Source: Marinimicrococcus sp033875255 (GTDB lineage Bacteria > Pseudomonadota > Alphaproteobacteria > Geminicoccales > Geminicoccaceae). From it: a stretch of DNA of 64,000 nucleotides. The notes under the pieces were generated by a model, which made no database searches, was not told the origin of the DNA, and saw only the letters and a list, made by a program, of their open reading frames with translations. Of this stretch, positions 51,479 to 62,553 are shown piece after piece (the first letter of the stretch is position 1; each line of letters starts with the position of its first letter). The stretch covers positions 62,001-126,000 of the forward strand of contig JAWZSN010000003.1 of NCBI GenBank assembly GCA_033875255.1. The letters are read 5' to 3'. Position numbers and translations under genes: made by a program.

Positions 51479-52567
51479 GTGGCGACCGTGGATGCCGCAG
51501 ACAGCGCCCGCCGCGTGCCCGTGCGCCTGATGGGCCTGCCTTTGCGCCTGGGGCCGCTCGGGGCGCGGCGCCTCGCCAATATGCGCGCCAACCGGCGGGG
51601 CTGGATCTCGCTGCACGTCTTCGGCGTGCTGTTCCTTCTCTCGCTGGTGGCCGAGCTGATCGCCAACGACCGGCCGATCTTCGTGTGGTTCGACGGGGCG
51701 CCCTATGTTCCGGTGGCCGTCAGCTATCCCGAGACCGCGTTCGGCGGCGACTTCCCCACCGAGGCGGACTATCGCGATCCGTTCGTGATGGAGCTGATCG
51801 AGGAGAAGGGCTTCGCCGTCTGGCCGCTCATCCCCTACAGCTACCGCACGGTGATCACCGATCTCGAGGCGCCGGCGCCGGCGCCGCCCAGCGCCCGCAA
51901 CTGGTTGGGCACCGACGACCAGTCGCGCGACGTGCTGGCGCGGATCATCTACGGCTTTCGCATCTCGGTGCTGTTCGGTCTGACGCTCACTTTGCTCTCC
52001 TCGGTCGTGGGCGTCGCCGCCGGGGCGGTGCAGGGCTTCTACGGCGGCTGGATCGATCTGGGCTTCCAGCGCTTCATCGAGATCTGGTCGGGCGTTCCCA
52101 CCCTCTATCTGCTGATCATCCTGGGCTCGATCGTCATCCCGGGCTTTTGGAGCCTGCTGCTCTTGATGCTGCTGTTCTCGTGGATGGCGCTGGTCGATCT
52201 GGTGCGGGCGGAGTTTCTGCGCGCCCGCAACATCGAGTATGTGCGCGCCGCCCGGGCGCTGGGCGCCTCCAACCTCGCCGTCATGTTCCGCCACATGCTG
52301 CCCAACGCCATGGTCGCCACGCTCACCTTCATGCCGTTCATCCTCAACGGCTCGATCACCACCCTGACCTCGCTCGACTTTCTGGGCTTCGGCCTGCCGC
52401 CGGGCTCGCCCTCGCTGGGCGAGCTGGTGCTGCAGGGAAAGAACAATCCGCAGGCGCCGTGGCTCGGCCTCAGCGCCTTCCTCGTGCTCGCGGTCATGCT
52501 CTCGCTCCTCGTCTTCATCGGCGAGGCGGTGCGGGACGCCTTCGACCCGCGCAAGACCTTCCGCTAG
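51479..52567 (+). CDS. yejE: ABC transporter permease (YejE type)
   Basis: A 362-aa permease. Residues 40–60 form the first membrane segment, and the large periplasmic loop (60–140) carries YVPVAVSYPETAFGGDFPTE, diagnostic of YejE. Five more segments follow, with the EAA motif IEYVRAARALGASNLAVMFR near 252. The start is GTG 51479, because GGGAGG at 51466–51471 lies 7 bases upstream; GTG 51473 would be too close to it. The start lies 3 bases after the yejB stop. Confidence 0.88.
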   Translation: MATVDAADSARRVPVRLMGLPLRLGPLGARRLANMRANRRGWISLHVFGVLFLLSLVAELIANDRPIFVWFDGAPYVPVAVSYPETAFGGDFPTEADYRDPFVMELIEEKGFAVWPLIPYSYRTVITDLEAPAPAPPSARNWLGTDDQSRDVLARIIYGFRISVLFGLTLTLLSSVVGVAAGAVQGFYGGWIDLGFQRFIEIWSGVPTLYLLIILGSIVIPGFWSLLLLMLLFSWMALVDLVRAEFLRARNIEYVRAARALGASNLAVMFRHMLPNAMVATLTFMPFILNGSITTLTSLDFLGFGLPPGSPSLGELVLQGKNNPQAPWLGLSAFLVLAVMLSLLVFIGEAVRDAFDPRKTFR

Positions 52568-52576
52568 GCGATCGCG

Positions 52577-54179
<1,603 letters not shown>

Positions 54180-54181
<2 letters not shown>

Positions 54182-54197
54182 GAGGCGCTGCCCTCCT
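54180..54197. terminator. short symmetric hairpin between convergent genes
   Basis: AGGAGG and CCTCCT with a 6-base loop lie between yejF and the TPR gene. There is no T-tract, so termination activity is only a possibility. Confidence 0.3.
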
Positions 54198-54211
54198 GAA
54201 GCAGCGCGAGC

Positions 54212-55423
54212 TCAGCCGCGGGGCCGCGGCTCCGCCAGCAGGGCGGCCGGCAGGGTGCGGACGGGAGTCGCCGGCGGCACCGGGGCGGCCTCAAGCAGCC
54301 CTGCCTCCTGCGAGCGTCCCAGCGCCTGCAGCAGCCGGGCCCGCACCTGCAGCAGCGGCTGGGCCTCCGCCTCGTCGCGGGCGAGCGCCAGTGCCTCCAG
54401 CAGCAGCCGGTCGGTGGCCTCGCCGTCGCCTTCCTCGAGCCGCCAGAATGCGAGCACCGACAGAAGATCGAGCAGGCCCCGGCGGCGAGCCTCGCCGCCG
54501 GCCGCCTCGAGGAGCCCGCGGGCATGGGCCAGCGCCGCTTCGGCCGCCTCGCTGAAGCCGGCGTCCCGCTGCTGCCGGGCGATGGCGGCAAGCGTCGTCG
54601 CCGTGGCGGCGGGCTCTGGCGGAAACGTGTTGTCGAGCAGCGTCATGGCCTGCTCGGCCAGCGCCTGGGCGTCCCCGGAGCGACCGCCGGCGAACAGCAA
54701 GGCCGCCTCGTCGAGCAACAGGGGCATCCGTTCGGCCTCGCCGGCATCGGCCCGGCCGGCGCGCAGCAGCTCGACCGCCTCCTCCCTCCGGCCGTCCGCC
54801 GCCAGGAGCGCTGCGAGCTCGCGCCGCGCCGCCAGGATCTCGGGATGCAGCTTGCCCAGCTCGTCGGCCAGGGCCAGGGCCGCCCGGTAGTTGGCCTGGG
54901 CCTCCTCGACCCGCCCCTGCTCGCCCCGCACCGCAGCCAGCCCGCGCAGCACCGCCGCCAGCGGCGCCCGGTCGAGCGGGCTGTCGCGGCGGATCGCCAG
55001 GGCCCGCACATAAAGCCCCTCGGCTTCGGCCGCCCGCCCTTGCTCGCGGCGCAGCTCGGCCATGTTGACGAGGCTCTGCGCCACCGCCGCATCGTCGGGC
55101 CCGAGCCAGCGCTCGCGCAGCTCGAGCGCCTGGCCATAGAAGATGGCGGCCTCGTGCAGCTCGTGGCGGGCGTGCAGGACGAAGCCCACATTGTTGAGCG
55201 CCACGGCCCGGCGCGGGTCCTCCGGCGCCAGGACCTGCGCCGCGTCGAGCGCCTTGCGCATGGCGAGCTCGGCGCGCGCCAGCTCGCCGGAGGCCAGCGC
55301 CGAGCGTCCTTCCTCGGTGAGGACGGCCCAGCGCACCGCCGGCCCGTCGCCGCCCATGGCAGGGCGCCCGGCGACCGCCGCCACGACGGCGGCCGCGAGA
55401 GCGAGGTGCAGGGCCGGCCGCAT
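54212..55423 (-). CDS. secreted tetratricopeptide-repeat protein
   Basis: A 403-aa protein. MRPALHLALAAAVVAAVAGR is a likely signal peptide. From about residue 35 to 330 there are TPR-like helical pairs (ALNNVGFVLHARHELHEAAI, SLVNMAELRREQGRAAEAEG, VLRGLAAVRGEQGRVEEAQA) of the 42-residue kinesin-light-chain kind. The C-terminal part is Pro/Ala-rich. It probably scaffolds proteins in the periplasm. It begins 17 bases downstream of the dehydratase gene on the same strand, so they may be co-transcribed, although no functional link is obvious. Confidence 0.75.
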   Translation of the reverse strand: MRPALHLALAAAVVAAVAGRPAMGGDGPAVRWAVLTEEGRSALASGELARAELAMRKALDAAQVLAPEDPRRAVALNNVGFVLHARHELHEAAIFYGQALELRERWLGPDDAAVAQSLVNMAELRREQGRAAEAEGLYVRALAIRRDSPLDRAPLAAVLRGLAAVRGEQGRVEEAQANYRAALALADELGKLHPEILAARRELAALLAADGRREEAVELLRAGRADAGEAERMPLLLDEAALLFAGGRSGDAQALAEQAMTLLDNTFPPEPAATATTLAAIARQQRDAGFSEAAEAALAHARGLLEAAGGEARRRGLLDLLSVLAFWRLEEGDGEATDRLLLEALALARDEAEAQPLLQVRARLLQALGRSQEAGLLEAAPVPPATPVRTLPAALLAEPRPRG

Positions 55424-55440
55424 GGTCCGCCCCGCCTGCG

Positions 55441-57234
55441 TCAGTGGTTGCGCCGGGGAGCCGGCCCGTGCGTCTCCACTACCTTGAGGTGCAGCACCGC
55501 AGGCTCGAGGCATGCGCCGGTCGAGAGCTGGCCGACGAACTGCCGATAGATCTCCTGCCAGGGCGTCTGGCTGGGCGGGATCTTCGGCGGGTTCCTCGAC
55601 AGCTCGCCGCGCCGGCGCTCGATCTCCTTGTCCTCGACCAGCACGTCGAGGCGGCCCTTGTTCATGTCGAGGCGCACCTTGTCGCCGGTGCGGATGATCG
55701 CGAGATTGCCGCCCACGGCGGATTCCGGCGAGGCATTGAGGATCGAGGGACTCTCCGAGGTGCCCGACTGGCGCCCGTCGCCGATCGTGGGAAGCGCTCG
55801 CACCCCCTTGGCCAGCAGCTTGGAGGGCGGCCGCATGTTGACCACCTCGGCAGCTCCCGGATAGCCCACGGGGCCGCAATTGCGGATGAACAGGAAGCAG
55901 TCCTCGTCGATGTCGAGGCTGTCGTCGTCGATCCTGTCGTGATAGTCCTCCGGCCCCTCGAACACGATCGCACGACCTTCGAAAACACCCGGGTTCTCGG
56001 GGTTCTCCAGATACTTTGCGCGGAACTCGTCGGTCACCACCGAGGTCTTCATCACGGCGGCATCGAAGATGTTGCCGCTGATGATGACGAAGCCGGCCTC
56101 CGGCATCATCGGATCCTCGTAGGGACGGATGACCCGACGGTCGAAGGAGTACTCGATGCTCTCGTGGTTCTCGCCCATCGTCTTGCCGGTGACGGTGAGC
56201 GCGCTTGTGTGGAAGCGGCCGACCTTGATCAGCTCCTTGATCACGGCCGGCACGCCGCCGGCGCGATGGAACTCCTCGCCCAGATACTCGCCGGCCGGCT
56301 GCACGTTCACGAGCAGCGGGATGTCGCGGCCGAGCTCCCAGTCCTTGATGTCGAGCTCGATCCCCATGTGCCGGGCGATGGCGGTGACGTGCGGCGGGCA
56401 GTTGGTCGAGGCGCCGGCGGCGGCGGCGAGGAAGATGGCGTTCTCGAACGCCTCGCGGGTCAGGATCTTCGAGGGCTTGAGATCCTCGTGGACCATCTCG
56501 ACGATCCGCTTGCCCGTGAGATAGGCCATCTGCGGCCGCTCGCGGTAGGGCGCGGGGATGGCCGAGCAGCCGGTGAGCGACATGCCCAGCGCCTCGGCCA
56601 TGGCGTTCATCGAGCTCGCCGTGCCCATGGTGTTGCAGTGACCCACGCTCGGCGCCGAGGCGCAGGTCATGTCCATGAACTGCTCGTAGTCGATCTCGCC
56701 CTTGGCGAGGAGCTGGCGGGCGTGCCAGACGATCGTCCCCGAGCCGGCGAGCTTGCCCTTGTAGTAGCCGTTGAGCATCGGCCCGCCGGAGAGCACGATC
56801 GAGGGGATGTCGATGGTGGCGGCGCCCATGAGCAGGGCCGGGGTGGTCTTGTCGCAGCCGGTGGTCAGCACCACGCCGTCGATCGGGTAGCCGTAGAGGA
56901 CCTCGACCAGCGAGAGATATTGCAGGTTGCGGTCGAGCATCGCCGTGGGGCGCTTGCCGGTCTCCTGGATGGGGTGCACCGGGAACTCGATCGGCACGCC
57001 GCCGGCATCGCGGATGCCGGCCTTCACGCGCTCGGCGAGGTCGACATGGTGGCGGTTGCAGGGCGCCAGGTCCGAGCCGGTCTGGGCGATGCCGATGATC
57101 GGCCGGCCCGACTGGAGCTCCTCGCGGGTGAGGCCGTAATTGAGGTAGCGCTCCAGGTAGAGTGCCGTCATGTCCGGCTCGTGGGGATCGTCCCACCATT
57201 CCTGGCTGCGCAGGCGCCGCTTCTGCTCGCTCAT
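55441..57234 (-). CDS. IlvD/Edd-family sugar-acid dehydratase
   Basis: A 597-aa iron–sulfur dehydratase. The cluster cysteines appear in TGSDLAPCNRHHVDLAER (residue about 66), VLTTGCDKTTPALLMGAATI (about 134) and ASAPSVGHCNTMGTASSMNA (about 207), and GDGRQSGTSESPSILNASPE carries the catalytic serine near 490. RSQEWWDDPHEPDMTALYLE at the N-terminus is typical of the L-arabinonate/xylonate dehydratase branch rather than IlvD itself, so it probably removes water from an aldonic acid. Which sugar is unclear, as no sugar operon is adjacent. GGAGG lies 10 bases before ATG 57234. Confidence 0.85.
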   Translation of the reverse strand: MSEQKRRLRSQEWWDDPHEPDMTALYLERYLNYGLTREELQSGRPIIGIAQTGSDLAPCNRHHVDLAERVKAGIRDAGGVPIEFPVHPIQETGKRPTAMLDRNLQYLSLVEVLYGYPIDGVVLTTGCDKTTPALLMGAATIDIPSIVLSGGPMLNGYYKGKLAGSGTIVWHARQLLAKGEIDYEQFMDMTCASAPSVGHCNTMGTASSMNAMAEALGMSLTGCSAIPAPYRERPQMAYLTGKRIVEMVHEDLKPSKILTREAFENAIFLAAAAGASTNCPPHVTAIARHMGIELDIKDWELGRDIPLLVNVQPAGEYLGEEFHRAGGVPAVIKELIKVGRFHTSALTVTGKTMGENHESIEYSFDRRVIRPYEDPMMPEAGFVIISGNIFDAAVMKTSVVTDEFRAKYLENPENPGVFEGRAIVFEGPEDYHDRIDDDSLDIDEDCFLFIRNCGPVGYPGAAEVVNMRPPSKLLAKGVRALPTIGDGRQSGTSESPSILNASPESAVGGNLAIIRTGDKVRLDMNKGRLDVLVEDKEIERRRGELSRNPPKIPPSQTPWQEIYRQFVGQLSTGACLEPAVLHLKVVETHGPAPRRNH

Positions 57235-57356
57235 GATCGTGCCCCTCCCTCGACCGGTCCCGCCGGGCCCGACGGCCCGTCGCAACGAGTTCAACCCCTC
57301 CAGGGCACCGCCCGTCAAGGTGGCGGGGCCCCTTTGGGGGCGCGACGGTGCCGCGC

Positions 57357-57386
57357 TTGGCCCGGATGCCCTGCCGGCTGTATAGA
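57357..57386 (+). promoter_or_regulatory. probable promoter of guaB
   Basis: TTGGCC (57357–57362), an 18-base spacer and TATAGA (57381–57386) lie 36 bases before the ATG. The -10 is good and the -35 moderate. Confidence 0.45.
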
Positions 57387-57422
57387 GGCGGCGCCGTCCC
57401 CCAAAAGCTGCCGAGGTGAGTC

Positions 57423-58904
57423 ATGCAGACCGAGGATCGACTAGCTCCCGTCGAGGCCCTGACCTTCGACGACGTGCTTCTGGAGCCCGGTTATTCCGAG
57501 GTGCTGCCGGGACAGGTCGAGACGCGCACCCGCCTGACCCGCGCCATCGAGCTCAAGATCCCGCTGATCTCGGCGGCGATGGACACGGTCACCGAGGCAT
57601 CCATGGCGATCGCCATGGCCCAGCTCGGCGGCCTGGGGATCATCCACAAGAACCTGCCGGTCGACGAGCAGGCGCGCGAGGTGCTCCAGGTCAAGAAGTT
57701 CGAGGCCGGCATCGTCGTCAATCCGCTCACCGTGCGCCCCGAGACGCCGCTCGCCGAGGCGCTCGAGCTGATGCGGCAGAACGGCATCTCCGGCCTGCCG
57801 GTGGTCGACGGGCCGGAGAGCAGGCTCGTCGGCATTCTCACCAACCGCGACGTCCGCTTCGTTCCCGCCAGCGCCCGGCCGGTGCGCGAGCTGATGACCT
57901 CCGAGCGGCTGATCACCGTGCGGGAAGGGGTGGACCGTTCCGAGGCCATGGAGCTTCTCCACCGCCACCGAATCGAGAAGCTGCTGGTGGTCGACGAGGC
58001 GTTCCGCCTCAAGGGGCTGATGACCGTCAAGGACATCGAGAAGTCGCAGCGCTTCCCGGATGCTTGCAAGGACGCGCAGGGCCGCCTGCGGGTCGGGGCC
58101 GCCACGGCCACCGGCGATGCCGGCTTCGAGCGGGCCCAGGCGCTGGTCGAGGCGGGTGCCGACCTGGTCGTCGTCGACACCGCGCACGGTCATTCGCGCG
58201 GCGTGATCGAGACGGTGCGGCGGGTCCGCGCGCTCTCGGCCGAGGTCCAGATCATCGCCGGCAATGTCGCTACCGCGGCCGCCGCCGACGCGCTGGTCGA
58301 GGCTGGCGCCGACGCGGTCAAGGTCGGCATCGGCCCGGGCTCGATCTGCACCACCCGCATCGTGGCCGGCGTCGGCGTCCCGCAGCTCACCGCCATCCGC
58401 AATGTCCGCGAGACCTGCAGCCGGCTGGGCGTGCCGCTGATCGCCGACGGCGGCATCCGCGCCTCGGGCGACCTCGCCAAGGCCATCGCGGCGGGTGCCG
58501 ACTGCGCCATGCTGGGCTCGATGCTGGCCGGCACCGACGAGGCGCCGGGCGAGGTGTTCCTCTACCAGGGCCGCTCCTACAAGGCCTATCGCGGCATGGG
58601 CTCGCTGGGCGCCATGGCACGCGGCTCGGCCGACCGCTACTTCCAGCAGGAGGTGCGCGACACGCTCAAGCTGGTGCCCGAGGGCGTGGAGGGGCGGGTG
58701 CCCTATCGCGGCCCGGTGGCCAACATCGTCCACCAGCTGATCGGCGGCCTGCGCTCGGCCATGGGCTATACCGGCAACCCGGATATCGCCGCCATGCAGA
58801 GCGGCTGCCGCTTCTTGCGGGTGACCCAGGCGGGCGTGCGCGAAGGCCACGTCCACGACGTGGCGATCACCCGCGAGGCGCCGAACTACCGGCCGGATTA
58901 TTGA
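57423..58904 (+). CDS. guaB: inosine-5'-monophosphate dehydrogenase
   Basis: A 493-aa enzyme that oxidises IMP to XMP, the committed step of GMP synthesis. The barrel opens with EALTFDDVLLEPGYSEVLPG. A CBS pair is inserted at about residues 95–210 (NPLTVRPETPLAEALELMRQ; ITVREGVDRSEAMELLHRHR). The catalytic loop is GPGSICTTRIVAGVGVPQ with the active cysteine near 306, and YRGMGSLGAMARGSADRYFQ is the flap. Length is standard. guaA is not in the window. The dehydratase gene is divergent. Confidence 0.96.
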   Translation: MQTEDRLAPVEALTFDDVLLEPGYSEVLPGQVETRTRLTRAIELKIPLISAAMDTVTEASMAIAMAQLGGLGIIHKNLPVDEQAREVLQVKKFEAGIVVNPLTVRPETPLAEALELMRQNGISGLPVVDGPESRLVGILTNRDVRFVPASARPVRELMTSERLITVREGVDRSEAMELLHRHRIEKLLVVDEAFRLKGLMTVKDIEKSQRFPDACKDAQGRLRVGAATATGDAGFERAQALVEAGADLVVVDTAHGHSRGVIETVRRVRALSAEVQIIAGNVATAAAADALVEAGADAVKVGIGPGSICTTRIVAGVGVPQLTAIRNVRETCSRLGVPLIADGGIRASGDLAKAIAAGADCAMLGSMLAGTDEAPGEVFLYQGRSYKAYRGMGSLGAMARGSADRYFQQEVRDTLKLVPEGVEGRVPYRGPVANIVHQLIGGLRSAMGYTGNPDIAAMQSGCRFLRVTQAGVREGHVHDVAITREAPNYRPDY

Positions 58905-59017
58905 GGGGCGGCGGCGTTAGGCATTCGTCAAGAAGATCCGGCTAGTCTCGGGCCTATTGCGGAGGGTCCGGCTGCAAGCCTGTCCTCCCGCCTGGCGCAA
59001 GCGGAGAGGCATGCCGG

Positions 59018-61063
59018 GTGCGACGCCATTGGCCCGTTCTACTCGTCTCCCTCCTCACGGCTGCCTGGAGTGCCGCCGCGGCCGTCGAGGCGGCGCTGGC
59101 ACCGCTGGCGCCGGCCCTGTGCGGCGGCGGCTGGCTGCCCTGGTCCTGCCTGCCCCTGCCGATGCTCTGGCGGATCGGGCTCGGCGTGCTGCTCGCCTGC
59201 CTGCTCGGCGGCGGCTGGCTTCTTGCCGGTCGCGCCCGGCTCGGGCCGCCCGCCGGCCGCGCGCTCGCCACGGGTGCCGCCGTGGCGCTTCTGGCGCTCG
59301 CCGCCGGCATAGCGGTCGAGCCGCTGGCCGCCTGCGTGCTGGTGCTGGCCCTGCTCGAGGCGGGCGCGCGGCGGCGTCACCAGCTTCCGCCGCCGCCCCT
59401 CGAGGGTCGCGAGCTGGTGGCGGCGCTGCCCGACGCCTTCCTGACGTTCGGCGAGGACGGGCTGGTGCGCTGGGCCAATGCGGCAGCGCGCCGGCTTCTC
59501 GGCGACGAGCTGATCGGGCGCCGCGTCGACCGCTACTTTCCGCTGCTGCGCGAGTTCGACCGGCTGGCCCATGTGATCGCCGACCGCCGGCCGCTGCAGT
59601 GCATGGCCAAGCACGAGTCGAGCCGTGACGTTCCCGTCGAGATCACCATCGGCGCCACTGCGCAAGAGGGTCTTTGCGCGCTTCGCGCCACCGACATGAG
59701 CGAGCGCCACGAGCGCCAGGCCGAGCTGGAACGGCTGGCGCTGCACGACGCGCTCACCGGCCTGCCCAACCGGATGCTGCTGCACGACCGGATCGAGCAG
59801 GCCCTGCGCCAGGCCGAGCGGGCCGGGCAGAGCTTCGCCGTGATGCTGCTCGACCTCGACCGCTTCAAGCAGGTCAACGACACGCTCGGCCATCATGTGG
59901 GCGATCTGCTGCTCCAGCAGGTGGGGCCACGGCTGGCGCGGCCGCTGCGCGCCAGCGACACGCTGGCGCGGATCGGCGGCGACGAGTTCGCGGTGGTGCT
60001 GCCGCCGCCGGTCGATCCGGCCGTGGCCTGCGAGATCGCCGGGCGCCTCGTCGAGCAGCTGGCCGAGCCCTTCGCCATCGAGGGCATGCGGCTGGAGATC
60101 GGGGTGAGCATCGGCGTCGCCCTCCATCCGCGCCACGGGCCCGACGCCCAGGCCCTGCTCGAGCAGGCCGACGCCGCCATGTACCGCGCCAAGCGCGAGC
60201 GGCTGGGCTTCTTGCTGCCCGAGGCCGACGAGCCGCAGGGCCGCCGCCCGCACAATCTTCGCCACGAGCTGCGCGATGCGCTGGCCGGCGAGCAGTTCGT
60301 GCTGCTCTACCAGCCCCAGCTGCGCTCGGCGACGCGCGAGCTGGCCGGGGTCGAGGTGCTCATCCGCTGGCGGCATCCCACGCTGGGCCTGCTGGCGCCC
60401 CGCGACTTCCTGCCGGTAGCCGAGCAGATCGGCATTCTGGGTCAGCTCACCTTGTGGGTTCTCAACAACTGCCTCCAGGAGCAGCGGCGCTGGCGGCATG
60501 CCGGCATCGACCTGCCGATCTCCGTCAATCTCGCCTCCTCCTGGCTGCGCGATGCCGAGTTCCCGCGGATCCTGCGCCTTATCCTCGCCCATTGGGATGC
60601 GCGGCCCGACAAGCTGGTGCTGGAGGTCGCCGAATCGGCCATCATGGCCGACCCGGTCCACACCCTGCCGCGGCTGGAGGCGATCGCCGCCCTGGGCTGC
60701 GAGCTCTCGCTCGACGATTTCGGCGCCGGCTATTCCTCGCTGGTCCATCTCCAGCGCCTTCCGGTCAGGGAGATCAAGATCCACCGCAGCTTCGTGGCCG
60801 GCATGGAGAGCGACCGCAATGCAGCGGTGGTGGTACGCTCGATCGTGCGGCTGGCGCACGGGCTGGGGCTGCGGGTGGTGGCGACTGGCGTGGAGACTGC
60901 CGCCGCCGCCGACTGGCTGACGGCGCTGAGCTGCGATCAGCTGCAGGGCTATCATTTCGGCCGGCCGATCGCGGCCGAGGCCTTCGAGCGGCTCCTCTCG
61001 GCCGGCGCGGAGCCGGTTCCCGGTGGCGCGCGCCAGCCCGCCCTGCGCGGCGTCGGACCGTGA
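59018..61063 (+). CDS. membrane GGDEF–EAL protein with degenerate EAL site
   Basis: A 681-aa protein. Three or so N-terminal membrane segments (residues 5–110) are followed by a PAS-like domain (130–230), GGDEF (240–400) and EAL (420–670). The cyclase part is intact: LDLDRFKQVNDTLGHHVGD, GGDEF from residue 320, and RASD five residues upstream as an inhibitory site. The EAL part keeps E446, though as EVL, and LDDFGAGYSSL. It has H589 in place of Asp in KIHRSF, and T623 replaces the metal-coordinating Glu in VATGVET. I predict a diguanylate cyclase with a non-catalytic EAL domain. The start is GTG 59018, with AGAGG 8 bases upstream. Confidence 0.82.
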   Translation: MRRHWPVLLVSLLTAAWSAAAAVEAALAPLAPALCGGGWLPWSCLPLPMLWRIGLGVLLACLLGGGWLLAGRARLGPPAGRALATGAAVALLALAAGIAVEPLAACVLVLALLEAGARRRHQLPPPPLEGRELVAALPDAFLTFGEDGLVRWANAAARRLLGDELIGRRVDRYFPLLREFDRLAHVIADRRPLQCMAKHESSRDVPVEITIGATAQEGLCALRATDMSERHERQAELERLALHDALTGLPNRMLLHDRIEQALRQAERAGQSFAVMLLDLDRFKQVNDTLGHHVGDLLLQQVGPRLARPLRASDTLARIGGDEFAVVLPPPVDPAVACEIAGRLVEQLAEPFAIEGMRLEIGVSIGVALHPRHGPDAQALLEQADAAMYRAKRERLGFLLPEADEPQGRRPHNLRHELRDALAGEQFVLLYQPQLRSATRELAGVEVLIRWRHPTLGLLAPRDFLPVAEQIGILGQLTLWVLNNCLQEQRRWRHAGIDLPISVNLASSWLRDAEFPRILRLILAHWDARPDKLVLEVAESAIMADPVHTLPRLEAIAALGCELSLDDFGAGYSSLVHLQRLPVREIKIHRSFVAGMESDRNAAVVVRSIVRLAHGLGLRVVATGVETAAAADWLTALSCDQLQGYHFGRPIAAEAFERLLSAGAEPVPGGARQPALRGVGP

Positions 61064-61130
61064 GCGGAAGGCGGCCCTGCCTCGCTGCAGCGCCCCGCGG
61101 CTGCGTCTGTCGGGCCGCCGGGCGCCGCGC

Positions 61131-62468
61131 TCAGACGGAGATGTCGGCCTGCTTCTCGCGCACGCCCAGGAGCAGGACGAAACCGGCGACGAGCAGCAGC
61201 AGGATCACGCTCATGCCCGCCCGCTGGCTGGCGAAGATCCACGTCACCATACCCAGCAGGAAGGGGCCGATGAAGGCGGTGATCTTGCCGGTGAGCGCGT
61301 AGAAGCCGAACATCTCGGTCCGCATGTCGGGCGGCGCCAGCCTCGCCATCATGGTCCGGCTGGCCGCTTGGACCGGACCCACGAAAATGCCGAGGGCGAG
61401 TGCCGCCACCCAAAAGACGGTCTTGTCGGGTGCCAGCAGGGCCGCGCCCGAGGCCAGCACGAGGCCGCACAGGGAGGCCAGGACCGTGGTCTTCGAGCCC
61501 AGGCGGTCGTCCAGCGGGGCGAAGGCGAAGGCGCCGATGCCGGCGGTGACGTTGAGGGCGATGCCGAACTGGATGACCTCGGCCACGTCCATGCCGAACG
61601 TGCCCGCGGCATAGATCCCGCCGAACGCGAAGAGCGTGTTGAGCCCGTCATTGTAGAGCATGCGCGCCACCAGGAAGCGCACGAGGTTGCCGTGCTGGCG
61701 CATGTGCCGGAAGGTCACGACGATCCGCTCCACACCCTCGGCCGCGGCGCGCCGCAGCGGGATCCGCCGCGAGGGCCGGTCGGGCGTGACGAGGAAGAGC
61801 GGCAGCGAGAATGCCAGCAGCCACGCGGCCACCAGGGGTCCGGCGATGCGCACCTGCTCGGCGGCCTCCTTGTCGAGCCCGAAGGGCGGGGTTTCGGGCT
61901 GCACGAAGACGAACAGCACCAGCACGAGCATCGCCAGGCCACCGGCATAGCCGAGGCCCCAGGCCCAGCCCGACCAGCGCCCGATATGCGAGGCGGGCGC
62001 TAGGTCGGGCAGCATCGCGTTGTAGAACACGCCGGCAAGCTCGAAGCTGGTGTTGGCGAGCGCCACCAAGAGCAGCGCCAGCACCACGAAGGCGGGAGCG
62101 GGTGCCACCAGCCAGAGCGCGGCGGTGGCGACGGCGGCCAGCAGCGTGAAGGCCACGAGCCAGGGCTTGCGCCGCCCTGCCGCGTCGGCGATGGCGCCCA
62201 GGACCGGGCTCACCAGGGCCAGCACGATACCGCTCGCAGCCATGGTCCAGCTCCACGCGGTGGTGCCGGAAACCTCGTCGGCGGCCACCGCGCGGGTGAA
62301 GTAGGCGGCGAACACGAAGGTGACGATGACCGCCGAGAAGGGCGAGTTGGCCCAGTCGTAGAGCGCCCACGCCGCGAGCTGCCGGCGGGTCGCCGTCGGC
62401 TCGCTGGAGGCGGTCGGGGCCGGTGCTGGATAGGCCTGCAAGCTTGCATCTCCCGCTTTGCGCGCCAT
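61131..62468 (-). CDS. UMF1-family MFS transporter
   Basis: A 445-aa protein with 12 predicted membrane segments. The N-terminal RRQLAAWALYDWANSPFSAV, with YDWANS just before helix 1, is the hallmark of the UMF1/Atg22-like branch of the major facilitator superfamily. IADAAGRRKPWLVAFTLLAA is the MFS loop 2–3 motif. YNAMLPDLAPASHIGRWSGW is also typical. The substrate is unknown; yeast relatives export amino acids from vacuoles. ATG 62468 is used, since residues further upstream look unstructured. Confidence 0.83.
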   Translation of the reverse strand: MARKAGDASLQAYPAPAPTASSEPTATRRQLAAWALYDWANSPFSAVIVTFVFAAYFTRAVAADEVSGTTAWSWTMAASGIVLALVSPVLGAIADAAGRRKPWLVAFTLLAAVATAALWLVAPAPAFVVLALLLVALANTSFELAGVFYNAMLPDLAPASHIGRWSGWAWGLGYAGGLAMLVLVLFVFVQPETPPFGLDKEAAEQVRIAGPLVAAWLLAFSLPLFLVTPDRPSRRIPLRRAAAEGVERIVVTFRHMRQHGNLVRFLVARMLYNDGLNTLFAFGGIYAAGTFGMDVAEVIQFGIALNVTAGIGAFAFAPLDDRLGSKTTVLASLCGLVLASGAALLAPDKTVFWVAALALGIFVGPVQAASRTMMARLAPPDMRTEMFGFYALTGKITAFIGPFLLGMVTWIFASQRAGMSVILLLLVAGFVLLLGVREKQADISV

Positions 62469-62553
62469 GTTGCGCGCAAGCGCAAACGACTGGTCGTGAA
62501 GCCTCGGACGGGGCCTGCCCGGCGAGACACGGTCCTCGGCAAGGAGGCGCAGC